This document shows positions 27,440-37,514 of a DNA stretch of 64,000 bases, piece after piece. The notes beneath the pieces were generated by a model. That model did no database searches and was not told the origin of the DNA. It was given only the letters and a program-made list of their open reading frames with translations. The stretch's first letter is position 1. Every line of letters starts with the position of its first letter. The stretch comes from Argyresthia goedartella (taxonomy: Eukaryota > Arthropoda > Insecta > Lepidoptera > Argyresthiidae): contig OX463813.1 of NCBI GenBank assembly GCA_949825045.1, forward strand, positions 2,294,001 through 2,358,000, given 5' to 3'. The position numbers and the translations under genes are program-made.

Positions 27440-30301
27440 TCAAACACTTGACTTTTGAAGTGTTAAAAAATGTTTTTTACACATTATTTTAAAATGAGCT
27501 ATAGACATTAGATCACGGATTGGTGGCGGCAGATTGTTCCAGCACTTCGTAGCCAAATATCTGAAACTGCCCCGAAAAGCAGCAGACCCGTGACGGGGGA
27601 TCAACAGTAGGCTCGAGGTGGTCCTAGGCTGGTGATGGTGTGGATGTCGCCAGGTAAGTTTTTCGTATAGATAGTCGGGCGTTTTGCGCTTTATTACACC
27701 AAATAGGAGCGAGGCCAGATGAAGGTCCCGTCTGCCGGCTATCTTAAGTATGTTGGCATTGTTAAGGAAGGGTGTTACGTGCCCGCGTGAAGGAATAAGG
27801 AAACAAAATCTCGCACATGCATTTTGAACCCTTTGGACCAGCCGTTGAGTTCGTTTGAAAAGACAGGGTCCATATACTGATATGCCATAATTTAGCTTTG
27901 ATAAGACCAAGGACTCGCACAGCGAGATGCGCATTTGCTCGCTTAGAAAGCATCTTATCTTATATAATATACTAAGCCTATAGAAACAGTTCTTGACCAT
28001 TTCAAGAACATGTTTCTCAAAGCGAAGCTCTTGGTCCATTATAAGTCCAAGGTTGCGAGCCTCATTTACACGCTCAACCAAGACACCCGCGATTGAAATT
28101 TGTGGGTTTAGGTTTGTAAGTGTCTTGATTTGATTTTTTGATCCTAAAATCATGTATTTTGACTTAGCTGGGTTCAGGACCAAAGCGTTCCTAACAGCCC
28201 AGGCGCCCACCCTATCTAAATCATTATTAATATGGATAACATTGTCATTAAAATTGTCATTATTTAAATCAGTATAAATTTGTAGGTCATCTGCATAAAT
28301 GTGATATTTGCAATGAGTAATGCATTTTATGATATCAGCACTGTAAATAATAAATAATAGAGGCCCCAATATGGTACCTTGGGGGACACCCCTATCAGTA
28401 CAGGTGATTTGCGATTCATCACAGGAGCCATCATTCTTCCTTAAAACCACCTGCTGACTACGATTCGTAAGGTAACTTTCGAACCATCTCACCGCGGCCG
28501 TGTCAAACCCATAATAACTAAGTTTAGAAAGCAACATACACGAATTGATTGAGTCAAAAGCCCTAGAAAAATCTAAGAGGGTTAGGATAGTGCCATTTCC
28601 GGTATCTTGAGCCGCAAGTATATTATCTACGACATCAAGCAGGGCAGTCGTGGTACTCCGGTTCTTTCTAAATCCAGACTGTAGCTTGGGTAAAATATGG
28701 TTTATTTCCGCAAATGAGACGACCTGATTATAAACAATCTTTTCAAGAATCTTAGATAAATACGGAAGAATGCTGATAGGACGCAAGTCGGATACACGTT
28801 GTGGATAATTATTTTTTGGGATCGGCCGCACGACAGCATTCTTCCAGTGAGTGGGGAAAGTGGCCGTAGTAAGAGATTTGTTTACAATATTGGTGATAAT
28901 TTTAAGAGTTTGCGGTAACGTCAGTATTATCATGCTCATGGTAATGTGATCAGCACCACAAGCGTTAGAACTCATTTTGCAAATTATTTTACCGATAGCA
29001 TGCTCATTTACTGGTTGAAGCTGGAAGACAGCAGGGCCATGTCTGTGAAACTCAAAGAAAGTGAGATCTGAAATCTTAACAGAGTTGACCCCTGGAATAT
29101 TTAAAAAGTGCATATTCATTTCGTCGGGAGTCCCAATGTTATCAGGAATATCATTAGTTTTCTTGAAATTTGGTAATGTAGTATCTCTAAGTTTTTTCCA
29201 CAATAATTTAGGGTTATGGAAGTTTTTGTTAATATTTTCGTCGAAAAATGCTTTCTTCTCCGCGAATAAACTAGTATTAACTAAATGTTTTAGTGACTTA
29301 TATTCTTGCCGATGAGATTCAGATTTTGACTGCTTATAACGGTCGTGAGCCTTGTTACGAAGCTTCATCATGTACCTGACATTGCTGGTCAACCATGGCA
29401 TGGGTTTATTCTTTATAACCATTGTTTTTAAAGGGGCAAATTTGTCAAACAACTCAATAATGCATTTTTCAAAAGCATCTAACATAAGATCAACATTTGT
29501 ATGTTCCAAGATAGCGTCCCAATTAAATTTATTTAAATAGTCGTTGAAACACGGCATATCAATATCTTTTAGAGGTCTGTACGTAATCTTACGCGGTTGA
29601 TATTTATCCCTTTTTAACTTTAATTCCACTGTAACGAAAGCATGTGCACCGAGATCTGGCATATGCTCAACGGAAACTCCAGCCACATGTGCATTTGTGC
29701 AGACAAGATCGATCAATGTTGCGCTAGTATCGGTAAAATGCGTTGGCTCCGCTACACAGTTTACCAGTTTCGTGTACTCGAGAAACTGCCGCAACTTACG
29801 AGTCATTATGTTGTCATAATCACATAAATCAATATTGAAATCGCCAGTTAGAACTATACGATCAAATCTCGAAAATGATGTAATGGAGTCTGTAAGTGCA
29901 TCCAAAAAGTCGTCTACTTTCATCCACTGCGGTCGATATGCTGTACCTATAATAATTTTAGTTGAATTTACATTTAAGGAAAGCCACATTTGCTCGACTT
30001 TAGACTCTGATAGCGGGTGAGGGTAGGCCCTTGCTTTTAAACCTAGCTTAATGTAAAATGCGACACCACCGCTGCGAGCCTGTCTAACATCGAGCGGGCG
30101 GGCCAGATGACGTAATCTGTATCCCGGTATCACCGGTGCGCGCCCCACCTCGCCGTCCCTAAGCCAAGTCTCGTTCACCGCTAAGATATCGGGTGATCTC
30201 TGCAGCATAGCCACTGTGAGCTCATCGTGCCCTGTGTTCAAAGATCCCGCGTTCCACAATGAAATTTTGATATGTTTGTTAGTCAGCTCTGTATTTGATA
30301 G
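27440..30301 (-). CDS. ORF2: APE endonuclease plus reverse transcriptase (CR1-like LINE)
   Basis: The frame is unbroken for 953 codons. Endonuclease: SLWNAGSL, AVNETWLRD (Glu), GTAYRPQW, LTGDFNIDLCDYD, TLIDLVCTN. The last motif reads DLGAHAFVTVEL where SDHAFV-type sequence is usual, so the Asp of the Asp-His pair is replaced by Ala. Reverse transcriptase: SDLRPISILPYLSKILEKI, LQSGFRKNRSTTTALL, LLDFSRAFDSI (motif A), RGVPQGTILGPLLFIIYSADI (motif B), HIYADDLQIY (motif C). The C-terminal region ends WNNLPPPIRDLMS. There is no AUG between the upstream stop (30302-30304) and the endonuclease; the first in-frame near-cognate codons are CTG (30286) and TTG (30259). Confidence 0.9.
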   Translation of the reverse strand, partial: LSNTELTNKHIKISLWNAGSLNTGHDELTVAMLQRSPDILAVNETWLRDGEVGRAPVIPGYRLRHLARPLDVRQARSGGVAFYIKLGLKARAYPHPLSESKVEQMWLSLNVNSTKIIIGTAYRPQWMKVDDFLDALTDSITSFSRFDRIVLTGDFNIDLCDYDNIMTRKLRQFLEYTKLVNCVAEPTHFTDTSATLIDLVCTNAHVAGVSVEHMPDLGAHAFVTVELKLKRDKYQPRKITYRPLKDIDMPCFNDYLNKFNWDAILEHTNVDLMLDAFEKCIIELFDKFAPLKTMVIKNKPMPWLTSNVRYMMKLRNKAHDRYKQSKSESHRQEYKSLKHLVNTSLFAEKKAFFDENINKNFHNPKLLWKKLRDTTLPNFKKTNDIPDNIGTPDEMNMHFLNIPGVNSVKISDLTFFEFHRHGPAVFQLQPVNEHAIGKIICKMSSNACGADHITMSMIILTLPQTLKIITNIVNKSLTTATFPTHWKNAVVRPIPKNNYPQRVSDLRPISILPYLSKILEKIVYNQVVSFAEINHILPKLQSGFRKNRSTTTALLDVVDNILAAQDTGNGTILTLLDFSRAFDSINSCMLLSKLSYYGFDTAAVRWFESYLTNRSQQVVLRKNDGSCDESQITCTDRGVPQGTILGPLLFIIYSADIIKCITHCKYHIYADDLQIYTDLNNDNFNDNVIHINNDLDRVGAWAVRNALVLNPAKSKYMILGSKNQIKTLTNLNPQISIAGVLVERVNEARNLGLIMDQELRFEKHVLEMVKNCFYRLSILYKIRCFLSEQMRISLCESLVLSKLNYGISVYGPCLFKRTQRLVQRVQNACARFCFLIPSRGHVTPFLNNANILKIAGRRDLHLASLLFGVIKRKTPDYLYEKLTWRHPHHHQPRTTSSLLLIPRHGSAAFRGSFRYLATKCWNNLPPPIRDLMSIAHFKIMCKKHFLTLQKSSV

Positions 30302-30304
30302 TTA

Positions 30305-30766
30305 AAGCAATCCTGCGCAAATCGGTAAAAGACGGATATTGATAAAATAATACGAATAAGTAAACTATAGTACAATAAATAGATAGTAGTAACATAATTT
30401 TGTAAGCGTGATTTGAGTGTGCAAATAGAAATAATAGAAGTGTTGTGTATGAGCTGCGTAACTTGCCCAGAAACCAGTTTTGCATGAGTCACAACAAGCC
30501 CATTAGCCGCCGCGTACGCACACCACATGGTGCCGTCGGTACAATACAGCGTAAAACTATATAAGAAGGAAATTGTTGAGTCGGCAATCGTATAACAAAG
30601 TGACTGGTTACAAATAACAATGAAACCTAAGAGTAAAATGGAAGAATGTTTGTGAAACGAAGGACATTGACATTGAGATAAAAGTACAAGTACGTAAATA
30701 ACAAAAATGTGTTTTGAGATAGTGCAAAGTAAACAATTCTGTGAAAGCAACAATACAGTAAGCTCG
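30305..30766 (-). other. Spacer between ORF1 and ORF2 of the CR1-like LINE
   Basis: An open frame of 173 codons (30283-30804, minus) runs through it and overlaps the end of ORF1. The product would be Cys/Leu/Ile-rich, with no recognisable domain, and it may be chance. Confidence 0.4.
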
Positions 30767-32041
30767 TTACTTTGTGTTAGAACATGGGATGTCGGCAAAA
30801 ACACGCTTCAAATCAGCCTCGCATCGGATGTATTGTATTTTAGCTGACTTGGACTCTCTGGCTTGCACGAGACCATCCCTGGTCCATATAAATTGCCAAC
30901 CCAGCTTCCCCAATTCACGGGCTTTGGCAAACAGGACCCGGTTTTCTCTCGTGAGGCGCTCATTCACGTGCATTTTCTGCGGAGCGTGAGGCGGCAGGCC
31001 AAGGCCGTCAGTGGTGGTGCCGCGCCGCACCTTCGCGCCCTTCAGCAGCTCGTCGCGAACGGAACGCCGCGCCAGCCGCACGACTATGGGCCGAGGCCTG
31101 TCCCTCCGGGGTGGGCCGCTCGCCACCGCCGCTGCTGCTGTTGCCGGTGTACCCTCCACGCGAGGGGCTCCGACGCGTGTCGCGTAGACCACGTCTCGCT
31201 CATCTAACTTCACGCCGAGCTTCATCGCCGCAGCAGTCACGATGTGGATAACAGACTCGGCCTCATACTCCGGAACACAAGTGAGTTCTAAGTCATTGAG
31301 CAGAGCCTGCTGGTCGCGCTGTTTCACTTCGGCCTTCAGCTCCATAACGGTCTCTTGAAGTTCAGCCACAGCCGACGGTTTCAACTGCCCTTTCAGCTCC
31401 TCCAGCTCGCACCGCAAAGCTAGATTTTCGCTCTCAACCTTATGGATTCTTGAGTCGAGCGAGGATAACTTAGAATTCAGCACTTGTAACTCAGCCGATA
31501 ACGAGCTCATGGCTTGAGCGATCTCAATCTTCATAATCTCAGTAAGCGTAGACTTCATTTGCTCCATTTTGCGATCAAATAAAACCTCAAATTTATTTAG
31601 CGAGATTACATCCGCCGGTTCAGGCATTGAGGGGGACAGCTGCGAGAGGGTGCTGGCAGGGGCCACGGTAGGGGCCACGGTAGGGGCCACGGTAGGGGCC
31701 ACGGTAGGTACTGCGGGGCTCTCATCAGTGTTGGCTTTTCTGGCTTCCGGTGATGACTCATGCACATCACCCTCGATGACCGTCATTTTCTGCTCGGACG
31801 TCTCAGACTGCAGTGTCAGTGCTTTCTTGCCTACGGGAGTATTATCGTTTCTCTCTCGTCGTACGCTAACACCAGTGCAGGCTGTCTTAGGACAGCGCCA
31901 GCTACGTTTAAGATCTGCGTAGTTTGTTGCAAACTGTGCGCTAGTCATGTTTACACACCCATGATGGTATGTACCTTTACAGACACTACACACAAGCAGC
32001 TCAGTGCGAGCTATATTTTGATTACAGCCAACGCACTTCAT
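30767..32041 (-). CDS. ORF1: PHD-like finger, coiled coil and FP25K-like domain (CR1-like LINE)
   Basis: The frame is open from 32095, but the first AUG is 32041 (MKCVGCNQNI), giving 424 aa. Residues 3-55 form a PHD-like zinc finger (CVGCNQNI...CSVCKGTYHHGCVNM...WRCPKTAC). An acidic linker with four VAPT repeats (31670-31707), a long coiled coil (about 150-255) and a C-terminal region follow; the latter has DVVYATRVG, RPIVVRLARRSVRDELLKGAK, HVNERLTRENRVLFAKARELG and a W..IWTRDGLVQAR block, the pattern shared with baculovirus FP25K and LINE ORF1 proteins. It is probably a nucleic-acid chaperone of the LINE particle. Confidence 0.85.
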   Translation of the reverse strand: MKCVGCNQNIARTELLVCSVCKGTYHHGCVNMTSAQFATNYADLKRSWRCPKTACTGVSVRRERNDNTPVGKKALTLQSETSEQKMTVIEGDVHESSPEARKANTDESPAVPTVAPTVAPTVAPTVAPASTLSQLSPSMPEPADVISLNKFEVLFDRKMEQMKSTLTEIMKIEIAQAMSSLSAELQVLNSKLSSLDSRIHKVESENLALRCELEELKGQLKPSAVAELQETVMELKAEVKQRDQQALLNDLELTCVPEYEAESVIHIVTAAAMKLGVKLDERDVVYATRVGAPRVEGTPATAAAAVASGPPRRDRPRPIVVRLARRSVRDELLKGAKVRRGTTTDGLGLPPHAPQKMHVNERLTRENRVLFAKARELGKLGWQFIWTRDGLVQARESKSAKIQYIRCEADLKRVFADIPCSNTK

Positions 32042-32466
32042 GGCAAAATTCGGTGTACTTGGTGTTTTTAGCCCTAATGTCTCCGAGAGACACAACCTAC
32101 TGGTACCGTCTGCGCACTGTCGATTCTATGACAAGCGAATAACTGCCGTTGAAACCGGCCGCCGCGGCGCGTCGCAGGAACACACACTTGAACAATGTGT
32201 TCTCGGGGTAGCGCACAAAGGTGGAAATTGCCTGCACACTTAAGCACACAGCTGAGTCACCGAGCGTCGGTTGATTCAGATTTCCGTTATCACAAGTCAC
32301 TAATAACTCACTATAGGTTTACCAATATTAGTGTAAACCAACCACTATAGTTCACAAATGGATTCTTTAAACTTTTGTCCAAGAATATAGCGAAATAAAC
32401 CACTAATTTAATTTTTCTCTTTCGGATAGCAACGCGCAGGTTATTAACACCGACCGTTCGTAGGTA
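32042..32466 (-). promoter_or_regulatory. 5' UTR / internal promoter region of the CR1-like LINE
   Basis: Lies between the ORF1 start and the resumption of the Polinton gene. LINEs of this kind start transcription at their own first base, so the promoter should be here. CACTATAGTGGT-like inverted stretches occur at 32320-32350 (TGTAAACCAACCACTATAG / CTATAGGTTTACCA). No specific element could be proven. Confidence 0.4.
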
Positions 32467-32467
32467 G

Positions 32468-32896
32468 AATTATATTAAAGAAATTGCTATCATTTGTGGT
32501 GATCAAGTTCAAGTTTTATTAATTCTTCCACCTTTTTCATTTCACCACCTTACATACACAGAAAAGATGCAAATCAGATGGATAGAACGAAATAGAAAAA
32601 TTTTCTGGAATGATGGCTTCATTACCTATGACAATTTTTTAATGAACACGCAGCCATTCTTGGTTGACAAAACAATTTATTGTAAAGGGGTAGAAAAAGC
32701 GACTTGGATTAAGAATATATTTAATCATGATGATGTTATAAATTTAGAATACGTTAAATGTCCTAGTTTGTTAAGTTTGCATAAAGAATATAGATTTTGT
32801 AATGATATTTTAAATTGTATGTATCATCCTTCATTTTGTGCACTAAAAAATGTTACATGTTTAAAAAAATGGTGTACTTTTTTAAAAATAATATAA
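32468..32896 (+). pseudogene. 3' part of the Polinton's last gene, after the LINE
   Basis: The frame is open from 32468 and continues the gene that starts at 26933. It includes IAIICGDQVQ, PPFSFHHLTYTEKMQIRWIERNRKIFWNDGFITY, DKTIYCKGVEKATWIK, CPSLLSLHKEY and CMYHPSFCALKNVTCLKKWC. The KG.EK..WI and HP..CAL.NV..L..WC patterns are ones I recall from proteins next to polymerase B in insect Polintons. An RNase-H-fold exonuclease is a possible but unproven identity. Downstream only the inverted repeat remains, so this was the last gene. Confidence 0.7.
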
Positions 32897-32969
32897 ACCA
32901 TCGTTGAAATATCTTTTTTTTATTTTTCAAATACCTTATTTCCTTTTGTAATTTATAAGAAATATATAC

Positions 32970-33223
32970 GCATAGCGTAGGCGGCGTACCCGTCCTATCA
33001 GATAAAAAAAAACAGTAAGATTCTGTAGCTCAGATCGTCATCAGTCAACATAAGCAATTGAAAAGAGCTGCAGTACGAATCAGACACACTTCAGAATAAA
33101 CAGGTTGCCGTTTAAAACCTGCAGGGTAGGATAACATTGCGGGGTTTTGCAGCACAAACCGAGCGGAGCGAGCGAAGCGAGCGGCGCGAATTTGTGATGC
33201 AGAACCCCCAATGTTACCCTACT
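32970..33223 (-). repeat. Polinton right terminal inverted repeat
   Basis: Reverse complement of the left end: it ends ...AACCCCCAATGTTACCCTACT. It contains the same hairpin (33124-33219) and GACTGATGACGA / GCATAGCGTA blocks. It is longer than the left copy because of T-run and short insertions. Confidence 0.88.
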
Positions 33224-33229
33224 GGCGCA
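33224..33229. repeat. Polinton target-site duplication, right copy (GGCGCA)
   Basis: Identical to 12422-12427. Confidence 0.85.
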
Positions 33230-34934
33230 ACCGTGCCACTGCCACCCCAATTAGGGAACGGCGTGGCGCTGTTATATAATGTTAAACCCCAGGAAAAATA
33301 AAGACGCTTCATTAAAGATTTTTATCACATTACATAATATTTAATGCCCCGTGTAATGCAAAATGGTGTATTAAATAACTAGCAAAAAATAGGCACTCTG
33401 CCACTCCGTATGGGAAAAGGTCGACTTTATTTTATGGCAATTAAATAATATGTTGACACGTGACAACATAAAATAGCCCTCTTTTGCAAGTTTTTATTAC
33501 ACTTAGTTGTTTTACAACAAAATTACGAATTTAAAGTAACGTGAAACGGAACGCGTTTTCAAAACACTCATCGGAGGAAGTGACGTACTCTGTATTGTTA
33601 AGGACAGAGCTATGCGTCAGTCTCTCTTCCCTTTTCTGTGCGAAAAAGGAGAAGGAGATCAACGCATCCTTACTACCGTACCTTTCCCCTGTGGGTCATT
33701 TTTCGCGCCAAACGTCTGCTGTCAGTTTGACCGGCAATTTTCGGCAGTAAATTATGGTAAATTTTTGTTTTTTATTATGCGTGTGGTGGTGTATTCGACA
33801 TGATATGAAAATGAAAATGGAAGCAAATAACATTATAGTTCTTTTCCGTTGTCGATTTTAGAGTGACGTATCGAAGAAGACTTAGAGTACAGCCTTATGA
33901 AATTGTAATTAAAAGTTACTGGCAGTCCAATTTGAACACTTTTTCGGCGAGAATTATTCGTGCTACCTTCACAGAGATGCCTGTCAAAGAACCCTTAAAA
34001 AATATACGATCCGTTTTTACATAGAAGGCATTCTAGCAGAGATCCGTCGGTGTTGTACGAATCTAGAAGAAAAAAACTCTCTCAAAGGACCAGCGTGTGT
34101 GGGAAGAGAATTTAAGATGGTTAGGTGTGAATTTTTAGTCGGCTGGAGGGTTCTGCTTAAAGAAGATTAATTTCTTTTAATAATAATTCTCGTGGTTCGC
34201 TCAATACTAAGGGCCGTGACTGTCGTGGTTGATGGTAGACTGTTGGTTGGTTGTTATTCAATTTATTTCGTTCTATGTGTAAAGACTCACCAGCGCATAG
34301 ATTCTTCGTTCCTTCGATTCTTCGGATCGAACCTTCTATTCTATATACTTTTATTTAATAGTAGCTAGCCGTGGCAGGATTTTGCAACGTATTTTTGGTA
34401 GGAACACTATTTGACACAATATGCATCGCGCCTAAGATAAACGAAACACTTTTTATTATAGTACGCATCGTGCAACTGTCAAACATAAGATTCTCTTCCG
34501 CAAAGGGTTTCGTTATCTGATTTCCCAACGCCATCTATTGTAAAATGCTGAATTTATGATTTTAAAAAATATTATTTTTTTTCTCTTTTTATTTTTACCT
34601 AAACCTCCTTCGTACTGAAAAGAATAAAACCAAATGGGATTGATACAAGCCGATCGGCCGATATGTTTTAGTAGGTTTATGCCCTGCAATTTATTTTTAT
34701 AAGAATACGTTCTGTCAAAAGCTATTGGACTATGGCAGAGTCCACTACTAATGCTATTGACATGAACTGAAACAATAAATTTTCATATTTTCGCGTTTTC
34801 TGATAGCAATAACAACTACGAGAAGTTAATTTTACTTTTCCCAAACATGCAACAAAATGTCGTCATTACGTGGTTATAACAGGCTTCGAAATATCACGTA
34901 TCAGGCCTCACAGCTGGAGAAAACTGTAAAGGAA
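33230..34934. other. Right flank of the Polinton, no gene recognised
   Basis: AT-rich sequence. Short frames at 33541-33803 (69 and 63 codons) show no known domain. Around 33600-33760 the composition is slightly more gene-like, with CAGTAAATTATGGTAAAT at the end, but nothing supports an exon there. Confidence 0.4.
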
Positions 34935-35757
34935 TTTCAAATACAATTGCTGGCAAATTGTCGAACAGACTGAGTTCGGCAGCGTTCGCAGTTAAAAAAA
35001 TTAGAGCTCTTACCGACGTAGACACCGCTAGACTAGTCTACTTTAGTTACTTTCATAGTCTAATGACCTATGGTATTTTATTGTGGGGTCACGCTGCGAA
35101 TGCTAATAGTATATTTATTCTGCAGAAACGGGCTGTTCGTGCAATTTATAGATTAGGGCCTAGAGTGTCACTGAGGGAAAAGTTTAAAGAAATCAATATT
35201 CTGACATTTGTGTCTCAATATATCTATGACAATCTTGTGTATGTAAAAAGAAATATAACTAATTTTCAGAAGTACAGTGATATACACAATTTTAATACTA
35301 GAAATAAAGACAAGTTGGTTGCTTATGTAAGCCGACTACATAAAATTAGTAATTCTTTTAAAGGCAATTGTATACGCTATTACAATAAGGTCCCTACTGA
35401 TATTAAAAACTTACCTTTAGACAAGTATAAAATAATAATGAAACAGAAATTGTATAAAAAAGGTTACTATAGGATATCTGATTATTTAGAGGACAGATGT
35501 CCATGGGAATAGATTGTTTGAGTAACAGGCTGTTTCCATATATAATTAGCATTAATTTTGTAATTTGACAATATTTTATTTAAAAAAGGAAACGCAAAAG
35601 ATGAGACGACTGTGGAGTTTCTTCGGTGAGCTCTTCTCCACAGATTCCGCCATTGTGTTAGTGAACTCACCCAAAAAAATGTAATGACGGATCTAAGTGA
35701 TGTAACAACATCCTATGGAAATAAATGTTTTTTGATTTTGATTTTGATTTTGGCCTA
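34935..35757 (+). mobile_element. 5'-truncated LINE, reverse transcriptase C-terminus and tail
   Basis: The open frame to 35512 encodes the region after the reverse transcriptase catalytic core: FAVKKIRALTDVDTARLVYFSYFHSLMTYGILLWGHA, IFILQKRAVRAIYRLGPR, then KISNSFKGNCIRYYNKVPTDIKNLP. A 3' UTR of about 220 bp ends in (TTTTGA)n at 35733-35753. The 184-codon frame is undamaged, so insertion is fairly recent. The same family supplies the fragment at 56959-57890. Confidence 0.85.
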
Positions 35758-37514
35758 GGCCGGGGAGATTTTTATATTTATTTTATGCTCAAAGCAGTCA
35801 TTAGACTAGATTAAGCTAGAGCTATAATGACTTGTGACTAAGTGACATTTTCGAGCAGTTGGTGCGAAAAATTTGTTTATTAACCAATGAATTATTCTGG
35901 AGGAACCATCTTCATTTAGTTTGTGGCGCCTCTGCAATTGGTCCCATTATCTTCACCAGCGTTTCTTCACACCTTGTTTGCACTTAAAGTTACTTCACTT
36001 TTTTTTAATGGTTCTTTCTCAAACCTGACCCACGGATCCCTAGAAAAAAAAGGCTCAAACCACACTAACAACTTACTTTATCTCGGAGGTAAACTACCCG
36101 TGTAAGAGTTTCCTTTCTTCTTAGGGTACAAGCCTGTAATTAGTTTTGGAAAACTAGTCTTTATGTCGAGGGGCTAAAGTTTAGTGGGGTAACAACCAGG
36201 CTTGGAAGTCAATACCTAGGTTAGGTTTTAGTTTTGTTCTTGTCGAGTCTTTCTTTTGGTATTGGGTAGAGTGTGGTCTGACTTCACTCGGTTTTGGTAA
36301 GGTGGACGATGTCTCTTTTCAGAGATAAACTTACGCTGTATTTGATCATTCCTCTAAGTGATTTTCTTCATTATGTATTCAAGACATGCATTTAAATGAA
36401 TATGTCTCACATTATTACTGCTGACAAGTCGACTGAAATATGAAATAATCTAAGCCAAAATCGTACTGAAACGCAAAAAAATATAGTGAAACTCTGTAGG
36501 CGTCAAAATTACGATTGCTATCGAAAATTACAAATACCATCGGTCTATGCAATCAGTATCGGAATACTCGCAGCTCGTCTCGTAGCCGTAACAACGCTAC
36601 GGGTCGTAGCACTGTTTGCAATTCTCATGGCTTCAAAACTAACTAACAAACAAACTCATCTGACAACTAGAAATCCCAAAGCCAATTTCAATCTCGTTTT
36701 TTTATTAGTAAAGCCTTCTCTGGGATCGGTCTAATGCATAGTTTACCTTTTCACAAGGCACAATTAGGCACCCGTCTAGCCAATAATAGTCCGCGACAGG
36801 AGGCTAACCCGTCGCTCTTAACGATATGCATAGTTTAAACCTTTAGTTATCTATCATTATATCTATTCGGTATCTCCGGCAAACAGAACACTAGTAACTT
36901 CGCCCACAGTCGCAAAGTCGAACGCTTTGCTAACGAGTGATCTCGCCATCAATCTATGGTTGAGGGCTTCGACGAACTTCGCCGAACTTTACCGAACTTC
37001 CGAACGAAGTTCCCGTCTTGTCGTGTCTTGTTCGTTTTATTCGTGGGCTGAAATAGCTCGGTGTAGTTGTGAGCACGAGTTACTTACTGTTTGACGTTAA
37101 AGTTACAATGTTATAGGAATATTACAATTGTTGTCTTTTATGGTCTATTTAAAAGTTTGATAATGCCTTTGGCAAGATAGAAGCAGCTCCCTGAGTCCAG
37201 AACTATCGAAAATTGGGAGAAAATATTGCATGTCGTTTTTGAACTGAGGGACAGGCCTATGTGAGTGAGGGAATTAGACTTTTTAAATATACAAGATAGA
37301 TGTGTAAAAGATCATAGGGCAGGTAAGGATACATAACCAACAACTCGTCGGTCTCTCGTCCGGGAAAATACAAATAAACGTCTTTATTTCTTTCTTTAAA
37401 ATTTAGGGCTTCAATTCGTTTTAACTCAGTATCAATTTTAAGCGGCATTTTATTTGAGTAGAATTATTTTTATTTGGCTAAGGCTTATTAAACTAACACA
37501 TAAAATTATCTCGG
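35758..37514. other. Long stretch without recognisable genes
   Basis: Frames present (35923-36105, 36486-36734, minus 37257-37448) are short and without domains. GAACTTCGCCGAACTTTACCGAACTTCC near 36967 is a short degenerate repeat. It may be decayed retroelement DNA; I cannot name it. Confidence 0.4.

Larger units (their letters stand above)
26998..32466 (-). mobile_element. Full-length CR1-like LINE inserted into the Polinton
   Basis: The element contains a 5' UTR (32042-32466), ORF1 (30767-32041), a spacer of about 500 bp, ORF2 (27440-30301) and a 3' UTR ending in a tandem AGATA repeat at 26996-27021 (CTTAT repeat on its own strand). Flanking GAATTTATTATTAG (26984-26997) and GAATTATATTAAAG (32467-32480) look like a diverged target duplication of about 14 bp. 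Both ORFs are open, so this copy could be recent. PHD-like finger plus baculovirus FP25K-like C-terminus in ORF1, and the ORF2 style, point to the CR1 group. Confidence 0.88.
12428..33223 (+). mobile_element. Polinton/Maverick, nearly complete, with an internal LINE insertion
   Basis: Evidence for the boundaries: terminal inverted repeats at 12428-12642 and 32970-33223, termini 5'-AGTAG, and a perfect 6-bp duplication. Removing the 5.47-kb LINE at 26998-32466 leaves about 15.3 kb, the usual Polinton size. Core genes present and open: polymerase B, integrase with chromodomain, A32/HerA-type ATPase, adenain-like protease, penton and major capsid proteins. Genes run rightward except 20063-20461. 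Other insertions are two MITEs (13218, 13640) and two family-2 SINEs (14525, 15124). The last gene is broken by the LINE; the protease reading frame joins its neighbour only by a -1 shift. Confidence 0.93.

Noticed and set aside
33541..33803. Possible first exon just right of the Polinton
   Set aside because: No splice partner, domain or codon evidence; only a mild composition shift.
37257..37448. 63-codon minus-strand frame
   Set aside because: No known motif, no flanking exon signals and no repeat partner in the window.
35758..37514. LTR or retroelement body
   Set aside because: Searched by eye for TG...CA repeats, PBS or polymerase motifs and found none convincing.
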